DNA from: Blattamonas nauphoetae
Lineage: Eukaryota; Preaxostyla; Oxymonadida
Reading direction: 5' to 3'
DNA: 47,403 nt
Assembly (NCBI GenBank): GCA_033064195.1
Contig: JARBJD010000462.1
Coordinates: 1 to 47,403, forward strand
Part shown: one piece after another, positions 1 to 8,617 of the stretch
How positions within the stretch are numbered: position 1 is the stretch's first letter
Layout: each line of letters starts with the position of its first letter
The notes under the pieces: model-generated
What the model saw: only the letters and a program-made list of their open reading frames with translations
Databases searched by the model: none
What the model was told of the DNA's origin: nothing
Made by a program: the position numbers and the translations under genes

Positions 1-449
1 GGAATAGCCCATGAAGTCCTTCTCTCATCGAAATCTTCCTTTACAATCGAAAACTCAGGCATCTATGGCTGTTATTCCTCTTGTGGAGGCTCTCTTCTTT
101 TCTTCATCCACGAATGCCTCGCAATATCATCCCGCTCGCACTCAATTCCTCTTTTCAACTTAGGTCTGGTGGATGTATTGCAATTACTCGACACAAATCC
201 TCTCCAGATTTGCACCTTTTTCTGTGTTTCTATCAGATCTTTGAGATTAGAGAATCCACCTTAGTAATAGAAGGCGAAAGTAGAACCACATTGGCAGAGA
301 CACCACTTCTATAGCTTTTTCTCATGCCGATTGACAATTCAGAAAATACTTGAAGTAAAAGTCATTTTCATTTCAGAAAGTTGTCAAACTTAGAGAATAT
401 TCTCTTCCAGAGTTCAGTTACTTCATACTTTCAAGTTGAAGCAAAATTT
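1..449. other. Left flank, no assignable gene
   Basis: A frame stays open on the plus strand from base 1 to a stop near 265 and could be the end of a host exon, but its translation is Ser/Leu/Cys-rich and matches no family I recognise. The rest is A+T-rich with no start, promoter or RNA signal I can support. Confidence 0.25.
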
Positions 450-737
450 CGAAAATTTTCAAAATGCAAAACCTTGATTTTGGCGGAAGCTGGTGTATTT
501 TTCAAGGTTCCGAAGGTTGCGACCCTTCTCATCGGTCCCTTTTAGACCGGCATCGGAACTCATTTTCTCGGTTTGAGTTCCGAGACGTACGTTGGTCTTG
601 CCAAGGGCCTAGACCATGCCAAAGGGCAGTGATATGTGAAATTAAATGCTTCCGCCAGGAATTGAACCTAGGACCTTCAGCTTAGTAGTAGTAGTGCGTG
701 CACTCACCATTACCACTAACTATCCGGTCCTGAAATT
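450..737 (-). repeat. tRNA-derived SINE-like repeat
   Basis: Read on the minus strand, the sequence has a tRNA-like head. An A-box-like TAGTTAGTGGTAATGG is followed by a B-box-like AGGTTCAATTCC, and the B-box region folds into a 5-bp T-arm with a 7-base loop (CTAGG/CCTGG). The flanking 7-base segments do not pair as an acceptor stem and the anticodon arm is enlarged, so it is not a working tRNA. About 200 bases of unrelated body follow, with an 8-bp hairpin (GGAACTCA/TGAGTTCC), and it ends in T/A-rich sequence. A Pol III-derived SINE is the best reading. A single copy here cannot prove mobility. Confidence 0.4.
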
Positions 738-824
738 ATCCCGGAAAATCAGAAACTTTATACCCGAAAAAGACACTATAGCAGATTTAAAATTTGAAAA
801 CTTTGTCAATAAATTCAATATATA

Positions 825-1050
825 GCAAAATGCTCCCGTGAAAAGTCATGCTTTTAACGAGGGTAACAAGTGGCCAAGAATTAAGATCTAGCAGATCGCT
901 CCCGTGAAAAGGCATGCTTTTAACGGGGTAAAAGTTAAAAAGGAAAATCTAACTTATTTTGAAAAAGCGCTGACAAGAAAAGTCGTGCTTTTAACGAGGG
1001 TAAAAAGTCGTTCCCGTGATAAATCCATGCTTTTAACGAGGGAGATAGGT
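825..1050. repeat. Four spaced hairpin repeats
   Basis: A unit resembling CCCGTGAAAAG, four to five bases, then CTTTTAACGAGGG recurs about four times (near 834, 899, 975 and 1012). Each unit is an imperfect palindrome, with CCCGTGAAAAG facing CTTTTAACGAGGG. The phrase 'atagcagat' also recurs between units. No protein is encoded. The function is unknown; it could be a small tandem repeat that makes hairpins. Confidence 0.5.
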
Positions 1051-1121
1051 AGACGATAAAAGGAATATATAGCAGATCTGAACATTCGAGGTATAAGGCA
1101 CAGGTCGAAACTAACATTTTC

Positions 1122-1380
1122 AGGAGCTAGTAGCTCAGTGGGTATGTTCCAGTGTCCACCCGTTTCTAGGGGTGGTTCGATTCAGGCGAGGGGCAATCTT
1201 AATTTCAAAAAAATGAAAAAGTTTCAAAATGCCAAAACAATTTCAAAAATTTAAAAAATCAAAAATTCAAAAAAATTTCAAAAAATACTTAGGAAAATTT
1301 CAAAAATTCAAAAATTCAAAAATTCAAAAATTCAAAAATTCAAAAATTCAAAAATTCAAAAATTCAAAATTTCCAAAAAG
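1122..1380 (+). repeat. Second tRNA-like SINE with (AAAATTC)n tail
   Basis: A plus-strand tRNA-like head has an A-box-like TAGCTCAGTGGG near 1130 and a B-box-like GGTTCGATTC near 1174, about 43 bases apart as in a tRNA. It does not fold into a full cloverleaf. It runs into an A-rich stretch and then a heptanucleotide run of AAAATTC units to about 1370, which is the kind of simple tail seen on SINEs. The head differs from that of the repeat at 450-737, so these would be two families. Confidence 0.4.
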
Positions 1381-1389
1381 TTGAAGTAT

Positions 1390-1660
1390 GATACCTCGAC
1401 GTAATTTCCTTGATACTCAGGCAAAATGGTGCCCTCGTGGCTAATGCGTAGAACGAATTGAAGGTTGGATTGAGCGGGACGAGCTGGGAGGCTGTCCCCG
1501 GGGTTCACTGTGGGCATCACTTCGAATGTGACCGTAAATCATGCCCCCCCAACACCTTAGCCCCTTCAAGGAATTCGCCAGCAGTAGTCATTGAGTAGGA
1601 TCATGATAGAGTGATCCCCAAAGGAGTATCAGGTTGTCCTACGGTACAATCATACAAAGA
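1390..1660 (+). repeat. Left-end repeat, copy R1
   Basis: This is the first of four copies of a ~270-base segment that begins near CCTCGACGTAA and contains CTCAGGCAAAATGGTGCCCT, ATGCGTAGAACGAA, GTAAATCATGCCC and GATCCCCAAAGGAGTATC. Small insertions between copies are not in multiples of three, so it is unlikely to code. Two of the other copies lie directly in front of the S74 fibre genes, which marks it as part of the left end of the Polinton-like elements. Confidence 0.7.
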
Positions 1661-1726
1661 CTTGAAAAGGAAATGATGAACGATTGAACGATGAAGGCTT
1701 GAATGATTGAATTTCAAGTTGAAAAT

Positions 1727-2003
1727 GATACCTCGACGTGATTTCCCTTGATGCTCAGGCAAAATGGTGCCCTCGTGACTAATGCGTAGAACGAATTGAA
1801 GGTTGAATTGGAGACGGTGGATTTCTAGGAATCCGCCCGGGGTTCATGTTGGCTTCAGATTCTCGACAGAGAGTTTGACTGTAAATCATGCCCACCCAAG
1901 ACTTAACCCTTCAAGGAATTCGCCAGCAGTAGTCATTGAGTATGATCATGATAGAATGATCCCCAAAGGAGTATCAGGTTGTCTCATGGTACAATCATAC
2001 AAA
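1727..2003 (+). repeat. Left-end repeat, copy R2
   Basis: This is a close copy of the segment at 1390-1660, separated from it by about 65 bases of GAATGATT-like simple sequence. The head (GATACCTCGACGT) and the tail (CAGGTTGTC then ACAATCATACAAA) match R1 better than the copies next to the fibre genes. R1 and R2 therefore look like a later local duplication. GAATGATTGAATGATTGAA-type simple repeats follow to about 2060. Confidence 0.7.
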
Positions 2004-2204
2004 CTTGAATGAATGATTGAATGATTGAAAAATCAATTGAATGAATGAATGAAAAATGAAACTTGGAAGAAAGAAACAAAAAGAAAGCAAGATGAAAGCT
2101 GGCACAACAAGGAACAAAAATAAAAGTTCTCAACACTTCACTTCACAATTCATTTTATTTTTGATTGTTTAATTTGTATTAAATGACAACAGTGAATACT
2201 ACAT

Positions 2205-2591
2205 ATGTCTCGCAAAGACTTCGAACCCTTCAAAGGGGAGCGAAAACGTCGAACAGAAGCCAAGCAAGCTTTGATTCAGTCAATGAAAGAAGAGAACTGT
2301 GAACTTGTCTCTGAGTATGTCAGACACAATATCCCAGTCATCTATGTTCATGAAGGTGTTGAGTGGAGGATAAAACCAAAGTTGTGGAATCAAGGAAACA
2401 GACCACACATGTCACAACGTCGACACTACACTCAATCGTTTGTGGAAAATGAACTGAGGAAGTACAACTGTGAGCTCGTTGGTGAGTACAAGCAGGTTCC
2501 TTTCTTTCAGAGAAGAATTTGGGATGATTTGGGTGTTCACACAATTTACGCTGATTTTTTTTTATTTTTAATTTTTTATTTTTGCATTTGA
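2205..2591 (+). CDS. Small basic protein with a repeat like those in homing-endonuclease-type DNA-binding modules
   Basis: The 128-residue frame starts at an ATG in ACATATGTCTCG. It contains a unit of about 60 residues beginning ENCELVSEYVRHNIPVIYV, followed by VEWRIKPKLWNQGNRPHMS. A second partial unit begins YNCELVGEYK. Units of the form 'LVSEY...W.I.P..W..G.RP' recur in viral and phage proteins as small nucleic-acid-binding modules. That link is from memory of the pattern, not a search. The last ten or so residues come from a T-rich stretch and look non-functional. It sits between left-end repeats R2 and R3, so it is an accessory gene of copy A and has no counterpart in copy B. Confidence 0.4.
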   Translation: MSRKDFEPFKGERKRRTEAKQALIQSMKEENCELVSEYVRHNIPVIYVHEGVEWRIKPKLWNQGNRPHMSQRRHYTQSFVENELRKYNCELVGEYKQVPFFQRRIWDDLGVHTIYADFFLFLIFYFCI

Positions 2592-2619
2592 AGAGTAGGT
2601 CCAGTTAGTGCAAGTGTGA

Positions 2620-2940
2620 GACCTCGACGTAACGTTCCAAGATACTCAGGCAAAATGGTGCCCTCGTGACTGATGCGTAGAACGAATTGAAGGTTGGATT
2701 GGAGACGGATGATCGAAAGATTGTCCCCGGGTTCATGTTGGCTTCAGATTCTTTACCAAGGATTTGACCATAAATCATGCCCACCCAAGACTTATCCCTT
2801 CAAGGAATTCGCTATTCTCTGTGAGAGCGTAGCAGTCATTGAGAAGGATTGAGATAGATCGTCCCCAAAGGGGTATCGGGGTGTCCATAGGAAACTTACA
2901 CGAACATGAACAGGAACTACTCAACGGCTATTTTTGTCTT
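2620..2940 (+). repeat. Left-end repeat, copy R3, in front of a fibre gene
   Basis: This is the third copy of the segment, starting at GACCTCGACGTAACG and ending near GGTATCGGGGTGTCCATAGG. Its last part (CAACGGCTATTTTTGT) is also found in R4 at the same distance from the S74 gene. The homology of R3 and R4 therefore reaches the start of the downstream gene and may include its promoter or a leader RNA. Confidence 0.7.
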
Positions 2941-3817
2941 TTAATTTCAATGAAAGAGAAAATAAAAATGACTCGACAAAATACAATTCACAAATGATAG
3001 AGAAAATGATTGATAACAATCTTGCGTCAACCATTGAGAATTCGTCAGTGATTAACTCACTTCAGAAGACAACAGAAGCACACAAGACAGCGATATCTTC
3101 AATACAGAGAGTGGTGAGCACAAATGGATCGATCACGACACCAAAAATTGGAGGATTGATCAACGTGAATGGAGCGAAGTGGAATATATCAGAAGGATCA
3201 CTTCCAAAGTATCCTGGAACATATCCATCATCAACATTCTCGTCAGGAATACTCAATATCACAATCACTTGCAGAAACTTCAGGAATTCAGTTCAATGGT
3301 GATGGCATCGTAATGTGGTCTCCGTGTGACAAACCAGCATTGTATTACTACGATGAGGACACAGGTTCAGGAGTGTTTTCAATATCCACAACAGGAAGTT
3401 TTTCTCAACTGTCAGACAGAAGAGTCAAAAGAAATATTGAACCATACCCTGATGTTCTTGAGCAATTGAATAAAGTCGAAATCGTACGCTCACCAATTCA
3501 AACACATTCGGACTCGGAAGATCAACAAAAGTCACAAAAAACAAATTGAGAATGAGACGGATGAAGAACACTTGAAGAACTGCAAAGAGAAATGTGAATG
3601 TCTGAAGAAGGAAAGTGAGAAGAAACACATTGGAGTGATTGCTCAACAGATCCAAGAGATCTTTCCTGAAGTCGTGAATGATTCGAATCCAGACTGTCTT
3701 CAAGTTGATTATGCTGAACTCTCTTGCTTCTGTATCAAAGCCATTCAGGAATTATGTTCTATTGTCGGACATCAACAGTCAATCATCAATGAACTGATCC
3801 AAAATATCATTCACTGA
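2934..3817 (+). pseudogene. S74-type fibre/chaperone gene, copy A, broken
   Basis: The reading region matches the intact 281-residue protein at 19069-19914 almost throughout. It includes the start of the intramolecular chaperone domain (SQLSDRRVKRNIEPYPDVL) and its end (KKHIGVIAQQIQEIFPEVV). Peptidase S74-type domains end phage tail spikes and some eukaryotic viral fibres. They help the trimer fold and then cut themselves off. This copy is broken in a few places. It follows left-end repeat R3 and is the only plus-strand gene in the structural block before the ATPase. Confidence 0.75.
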
Positions 3818-3821
3818 TCAA

Positions 3822-4227
3822 TATTCCAACATGAGATCAACCAGAAACTCATAATACTCCTTGCTTATTTTTCCATTGACTGTCTCGGTTGTTTCCATCT
3901 CGGTAGATTCACCAGAACTGTCTTTGAACCAGATCTTCACAATTGATTGTCGAGTGCTTAATTCCCACTTCTTTCGCTTCGCAATCTGTTCGTTACAGAA
4001 GGCAACATATGAATCATTGTGTGCGTCAGTTTGAATCCAATCACCATGGATTGTGATGTGCTGAGGAATATCTTTGAAATGACTGTCGATGCATCACTAA
4101 TCTCTTCTTTCACATGAATGAGTTTGCAGTCGAGGAAGTAGATGTATTTTTGTTTTCTGGAATTGGTAAAATCAGGAGGGAGTTGAGCAGTGTGAGAATT
4201 CTGAATTGAGAAATATCGCTTCACCAT
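3822..4227 (-). pseudogene. 136-aa-type virion-cluster gene, copy A, broken
   Basis: It begins MVKRYFSIQNSHTAQLPPDF and matches the intact 136-residue protein at 19898-20308. The family is not one I recognise. It is tail to tail with the fibre gene and is followed on the minus strand by the first capsid-like gene, so a role in the particle is likely by context only. An upstream motif TTTTATTTTTGTAGAAAACA then TAAATG is present. The copy looks broken about once. Confidence 0.6.
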
Positions 4228-4266
4228 TTATGTTTTCTACAAAAATAAAATATCATTTTCATTCTT

Positions 4267-5953
4267 CTAATATCCTCTCTTCACTTCTTCGAATGCTTCT
4301 TGGAGTCGACGATCAATGACATATCGCACTCGTGGTTGTCCATTCTCAATCCAGAACAACCAATATGTTGCTTGATGTAGTGCTAGAATTGGAGGAGGAG
4401 GTCCATCTTTGGTTGATGTGAAATATGGATCCAGTTCACCCTGATTGATTGGTGTTCCTCTGTAGACAATATTCACTGATTCTGCTGTTGAAATACCTTC
4501 TTCTCCACCAGAAATTTCACTTCGATCGGTTGGAACCATAAATGTGAAACAAGTTGCATCCGTTACTGGTTTTGTTCTCTTATATTCCTTTGCTTTATAG
4601 TCAAACATTCGAGTTGAACAAATTGAATTCTCAAACTCTTCTGTTGCGGAACAACCAATGAAATCACCATTCACCATCATCATTTGATAGAACTCTGGTG
4701 ATATTGTTGACATTGGGAAATTGGGAAAGTTTGAACCAAGCATTTCGAATTGACCAATATAGTGAGGATTTCTGAAGACTGTACATTCGATTGGTCTTTC
4801 AGGAATAAGCACATAAGATTCATGAGATTGCTGGAGTTTGATACTGATGTTTGATCTTACTCCCATGGCGTTCGCTTTTGTTTGGAATGATTGTGTGTCA
4901 ATTCTTTCTGCTTTCATGACATACAGAGTCTTCGAATATGTGTTGAAGAGGGATTGTTTTGTTGCATCAGTGATTTGATATCCGTAACAAATTGTTGAGA
5001 CTTTGTCAACTGATGAAGAAGTAACAGAGCAAGTGAAACTTATGGCTCCAACCTCAGCGACTGTACTGGCGGGTGGAGCATAACTCCTTTATTGTAAGCT
5101 TTCAGTACTGGATTTCTATCTGTGTAAATTCCTGTGTTACTGGAGAAAAGTCCCCATCAGACATCAAGAGCATGTTGGTTTGATCCGACATACTTGTCAA
5201 GTCTTTATCTGGAAACAATTCACGGCAACCTTGTGAAGATTTTCGAATGACAGTCGAATGTTGAATTGGACAATACACAAGTGAATCAGTTGTCAAGTGA
5301 AATCTTAAACGTAAATTACCAAAGATTGAATTGGGATATTGATCAAATGTACTCAATGGAAGTAGATTCACAAATGGAATAACCAAAGGAATTGTCTTTG
5401 TGAGTTTATTTGTGGATTTATTGACGGGAACATAGTAGAATCCGCACACACTCTGATCCATTCTCTGAACATTTTCCCAAAGACTGTAGCAGTGCTTCAT
5501 ATTGTTTTTCTCTTCGTACGACTTGAATGTGTGATACAGAAATGATTCGTGAACATGATTATTCTGAAGTGAATTGTCAATAATGTTTCCATGACTGTCG
5601 ACGAGTCTCATGTCTCGAATTGCATCTGAGGATGATTTGTATCCGACGAATATTCCAGATAGTCCGACGTACTCTCCTGTTTCACTACTCGTATATGAAT
5701 ATGGAACAGTAATCGTGAGATCAATTCGCAAATGACTCTTCATAAATTCAGTAACATCATGACCGTCATAGCACAATGGAACTTCAATCTCATCTCCGAT
5801 TCTGCATGGCATTGGAGGATTTGTAGGATGCACTTCTTGGATGGAGTAGATGTGAGGTTCTGAATCCCACTGTTTCGGCAGATATGATTGCACTTCGATT
5901 TGCTCAATTAATGTCGATGTTGGTTTGGATTGATTTGATCTGATACTTCTCAT
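4267..5953 (-). pseudogene. Major-capsid-like gene 1 (560-aa type), copy A, broken
   Basis: This region encodes a protein of the same type as the intact 560-residue protein at 20349-22031. It starts MRSIRSNQSKPTSTLIEQIE and ends in WIENGQPRVRYVIDRR followed by a basic tail. A motif near the middle of the first half (FDQYPNSIFGNLRLRFHL) is shared with capsid-like gene 2 (YPRCLFGDLKLSVYI). I read both as double-jelly-roll capsid relatives, based on size, paralogy and position next to a packaging ATPase module. The gene is broken, in about two places. Its promoter-like motif is perfect. Confidence 0.6.
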
Positions 5954-5972
5954 TTATAGAAAAATAAAAAAT
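5951..5972 (-). promoter_or_regulatory. Late-type promoter motif, capsid-like gene 1 (A)
   Basis: On the minus strand a T-rich core TTTTTTATTTTT is followed by CT and ATAAATG, the last three bases being the start codon. The same 22 bases stand before the 115-aa gene at 8579-8600 and before capsid-like gene 1 of copy B. The closeness to the ATG implies a very short or absent templated leader, as in poxvirus late TAAATG promoters. Confidence 0.65.
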
Positions 5973-6005
5973 ACAATATCAATAATTTCTTTTACTGTTT
6001 TGTCT

Positions 6006-7868
6006 CTACATGATTCCCAAATCTTTGTGTAACGCCTTCAGTGTTTGATTTGGATAGTATTCGACTCTTGGTTCACCATTGCTGCATCGTAATACCCACC
6101 ACGTTGTTGCAGTAGTTGCTAATATTGGTGCTGGAGGATGAGTAAATGTTGTCATATCACCACCACTTTGACTTGGGTCGTAAACATTGTAGTATGTGTC
6201 AAGACTGCCTTGATATATTGGTTGAGATCTCAAAGTGACTGGAACATTCTGACCTCTGGAACTGATCGAATCATTGCAGTTCGTTGGACATCCACTTCTC
6301 TGTGTGGAGAAGCACAAGAGGAAGTCAGTGTTGTCATGAATCGGTCGCACTCTTGTCATTGTTTCACGAGGATATGTTCCGTCACCAGTGAGTTTCTCTT
6401 CAACGAGAGAATCTGTAAGTGATCGCTCCAAATCATCTGGAACAGTGAGGTATGAATCAAGGTTGAGAGTCGACAATGCGAACTGGTAGAAACGAGCTCC
6501 AATAGTTGTGGTTGGTTGTTCTGGATAGTACTTGTTGAGTAGATTCACTTGGATATTCTTCTGCATTGGATTGTGGAAACAAGTGATTTCATTGTCGTAG
6601 TGACGAAAGAGAAGCATAATATCCTTGGCATTAACGAGAACCATTTGCTGAGTACAATCAATTCCTGTTGCCGTTGGTGTCTTCTGAAATGGATAGAATG
6701 AGATCTTCTCTGCTGGAATTGTTCCTGGTCGATTCTGATACATCTGCTTCAGATTCTCTTTCGCAATGTCTTTAATATTGTATCCAGAACTCATGCAATA
6801 CACATCATCAATTTGATAATCAAGAATGTTCAATGATATATATTGATCCACGTATACAGGTTCTGTTGTCAGGACATTGGCTGTAGTCATAAAAGCGTCT
6901 TTTATAACCGATGGTTGGAGAAATGATTGACCAATTTGAACGAAATTCTTGGTACATGAGGTTACGAGATTATTCAGAAAAAAGGGACGGTGTTGAATAG
7001 TACTTTGAATTGCTCCTTTTATATTTGGTGCTGCTGCTGTTCCAGTAACGAGGGATGATAGTGTATTTTTCAATGTCAGTTCAGGATTCACAGGGCAGCA
7101 GACAAAAGCATCCTCATTGATGTACACACTCAATTTCAGATCTCCGAAGAGACATCGTGGATAGTCAGTCATACCTGAGAAAATGAGAAGATCTTCAAGA
7201 TTGATTGACACACGGATTGGCACATCAATACTGTCACATAAAGTACTAGTGACTTTGAATCCTGTGAAGTCTGATATTGGAATATAAACACCAGCAACAG
7301 ATTCATCATGATTCCAAGCATTTTGCCACGGAGTGTGACAATGTTTTCGATTCTCTAATTGACTCTTCGGTTTGATCATATTGTAAATGTGCGATTCCAT
7401 GGATACTTCATTTGTTGTTGTACTGATGATTCTCTGATTGTTGTGAAGAACAGTAAGACTCCGAAAGATGGATGCTGAATGCTTGAGTCCAACAAAGATG
7501 AATATTCTCTCATTCATCAAAGATCCACTTTTTCCAGTTTCCCATTGCCAATTATTGAGTTTCAATGTTGCTGTCATTGTGAACGTAATGAATGAATCAT
7601 CAATTTGACAAATATCCTGATTCCCAGTCAATGGAATAATTATTTCCTGTCCCTTGTAGAAGCGTGAATTCTCTGATGGTTTCAATTCCTGAATGGAAGT
7701 ACTGTGAGCACCATCGTTCAAGAGGTAATTTATGTGATGTTCAGACATTAATTGCTGTTGTATCTGTCCAATATCGTCTCGTGTATATTTTACATTTCCT
7801 GTTGTATTTCCAGTCAGTGATGATGCTCCAGTTCTTTTGTTTGTCAGATGTGTTATATGCGAGTTCAT
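6006..7868 (-). CDS. Major-capsid-like protein 2 (620 aa), copy A
   Basis: An intact 620-residue frame runs from MNSHITHLTNKRTGASSLTG to a TAG stop. Conserved features shared with capsid-like protein 1 are a YKGQEIIIPL strand near residue 72, an IFVG...SASIFRSL block, a cluster rich in H, N, C and W (KHCHTPWQNAWNHDES), and YPRCLFGDLKLSVYI near 240. The C-terminal segment ILATTATTWWVLRCSNGEPR corresponds to ILALHQATYWLFWIENGQPR in protein 1. Two paralogous capsid-like proteins of similar size would fit a particle with two kinds of hexon-like subunit, but could also be one capsid protein and one relative with another role. The fold is inferred, not shown. The promoter-like motif ends in TAAAATG. 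Confidence 0.6.
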   Translation of the reverse strand: MNSHITHLTNKRTGASSLTGNTTGNVKYTRDDIGQIQQQLMSEHHINYLLNDGAHSTSIQELKPSENSRFYKGQEIIIPLTGNQDICQIDDSFITFTMTATLKLNNWQWETGKSGSLMNERIFIFVGLKHSASIFRSLTVLHNNQRIISTTTNEVSMESHIYNMIKPKSQLENRKHCHTPWQNAWNHDESVAGVYIPISDFTGFKVTSTLCDSIDVPIRVSINLEDLLIFSGMTDYPRCLFGDLKLSVYINEDAFVCCPVNPELTLKNTLSSLVTGTAAAPNIKGAIQSTIQHRPFFLNNLVTSCTKNFVQIGQSFLQPSVIKDAFMTTANVLTTEPVYVDQYISLNILDYQIDDVYCMSSGYNIKDIAKENLKQMYQNRPGTIPAEKISFYPFQKTPTATGIDCTQQMVLVNAKDIMLLFRHYDNEITCFHNPMQKNIQVNLLNKYYPEQPTTTIGARFYQFALSTLNLDSYLTVPDDLERSLTDSLVEEKLTGDGTYPRETMTRVRPIHDNTDFLLCFSTQRSGCPTNCNDSISSRGQNVPVTLRSQPIYQGSLDTYYNVYDPSQSGGDMTTFTHPPAPILATTATTWWVLRCSNGEPRVEYYPNQTLKALHKDLGIM

Positions 7869-7888
7869 TTTATCAAAAATAAAAAAAC
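7866..7888 (-). promoter_or_regulatory. Late-type promoter motif, capsid-like gene 2 (A)
   Basis: On the minus strand TTTTTTATTTTTGATAAAATG runs directly into the start codon. The copy B equivalent at 26160-26181 is the same. Confidence 0.6.
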
Positions 7889-7896
7889 AATAATGC

Positions 7897-8199
7897 TTAT
7901 TTCTTTTTCAGTTTCTTCTTCTTTGTTTTCGGTTTCAGCTTTTCTTCCAGTTTCAGTATTTCTCCTCTGAGTTTGTTCGCCACTGAAGTGTTTCCTGCAT
8001 TCATTGCTTGCTCATACTGAGCCATCTTTTCTGCATGGATTTGCTGATCCGATTTCACATCTGGAATCATCTCAACACCTGTCTGTGCAACCTTCGAAAT
8101 CAATGGTCCAACAAACGGAATTAGGTTCAGAAATGGAGCTCCAACTCTAAGTATGTTTTTGCCAACTGCTGCTAATTTTGATAACCAACCTGGTGCCAT
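7897..8199 (-). CDS. Small virion-type protein MAPGW (100 aa), copy A
   Basis: The protein has a hydrophobic, glycine-containing amino half (MAPGWLSKLAAVGKNILRVG, then APFLNLIPFVGPLISKVAQ), a helical charged middle and a strongly basic end of KKKKLKKK type. That layout resembles small membrane-active or DNA-binding minor virion proteins such as adenovirus VI and X, but I see no sequence match. It begins like its neighbour (MAPGS...KL..IGK), which suggests a related leader segment in both. The copy B form at 26191-26493 differs at only a handful of residues. The intergenic distance is 28 bases, with a perfect promoter-like motif at 8197-8218. Confidence 0.6.
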   Translation of the reverse strand: MAPGWLSKLAAVGKNILRVGAPFLNLIPFVGPLISKVAQTGVEMIPDVKSDQQIHAEKMAQYEQAMNAGNTSVANKLRGEILKLEEKLKPKTKKKKLKKK

Positions 8200-8218
8200 T
8201 TATGTAAAAATAAAAAAC
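8197..8218 (-). promoter_or_regulatory. Late-type promoter motif, 100-aa gene (A)
   Basis: On the minus strand it reads TTTTTTATTTTT, AC, ATAAATG, ending on the start codon. Confidence 0.6.
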
Positions 8219-8233
8219 AAGAACACAAACAAA

Positions 8234-8581
8234 TTATAATCCTTTGAATTGAATTTTAGAATTTGACGATTGAGGAATGTCATCCTTGGAATAGCGTCCA
8301 TTTCGCGGAGGTTCATAATCTCTCGCCCTGTGAGGGTTCGAAGCCTCTGGCGAGACAATCATCTGTTGTTGTGGTGCTCGATTGATTGCTTTGTTTTGTT
8401 GGTACACATCCATCATTCCGCCTAAGCCACTCAGGATTCCTCCTGCTGTTTGTCCAAACTTGTTGTTTGTCTGTGAGAGAAGTCCACCTCCAACCTGAAG
8501 CAGTGATGGAGCTAATGGTTTGATGAATTGAAAGAACTGTTTGCCGATATTTTTGAGTTTGTTGAAACTTCCTGGTGCCAT
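8234..8581 (-). CDS. Small Gly-rich virion-type protein MAPGS (115 aa), copy A
   Basis: The first 60 residues (MAPGSFNKLKNIGKQFFQFI, then LLQVGGGLLSQ and FGQTAGGILSGLGGMM) are nearly the same as in the 93-residue protein at 26529-26810. The carboxy ends are unrelated, and here the end is polar with a run of Q, P, R and S. The Gly-Gly sites (LSGLG) resemble the cleavage pattern of adenovirus-type proteases, yet I see no protease gene. It is probably a minor virion component by context. The stop is TAA and the promoter-like motif directly abuts the ATG. Confidence 0.55.
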   Translation of the reverse strand: MAPGSFNKLKNIGKQFFQFIKPLAPSLLQVGGGLLSQTNNKFGQTAGGILSGLGGMMDVYQQNKAINRAPQQQMIVSPEASNPHRARDYEPPRNGRYSKDDIPQSSNSKIQFKGL

Positions 8582-8600
8582 TTATAGAAAAATAAAAAAT
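8579..8600 (-). promoter_or_regulatory. Late-type promoter motif, 115-aa gene (A)
   Basis: It is identical to the 22 bases before capsid-like gene 1 (TTTTTTATTTTT, CT, ATAAATG). Confidence 0.65.
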
Positions 8601-8617
8601 ACAATTCATTAATTTTT

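Noticed and set aside
650-737. Functional tRNA gene on the minus strand
   Set aside because: A- and B-box-like sequences exist but the acceptor strands do not pair and the anticodon arm is abnormal.
1437-1510. tRNA-like reading of the left-end repeat (TGGCTAATGCGTAG with a later GGTTCA)
   Set aside because: The match to A- and B-boxes is loose, the spacing is wrong and it is not kept in all four copies.
1390-1560. Hammerhead-type ribozyme in the left-end repeat (CTGATGCG...)
   Set aside because: The core CTGANGA and GAAA pair is not present with the needed stems.
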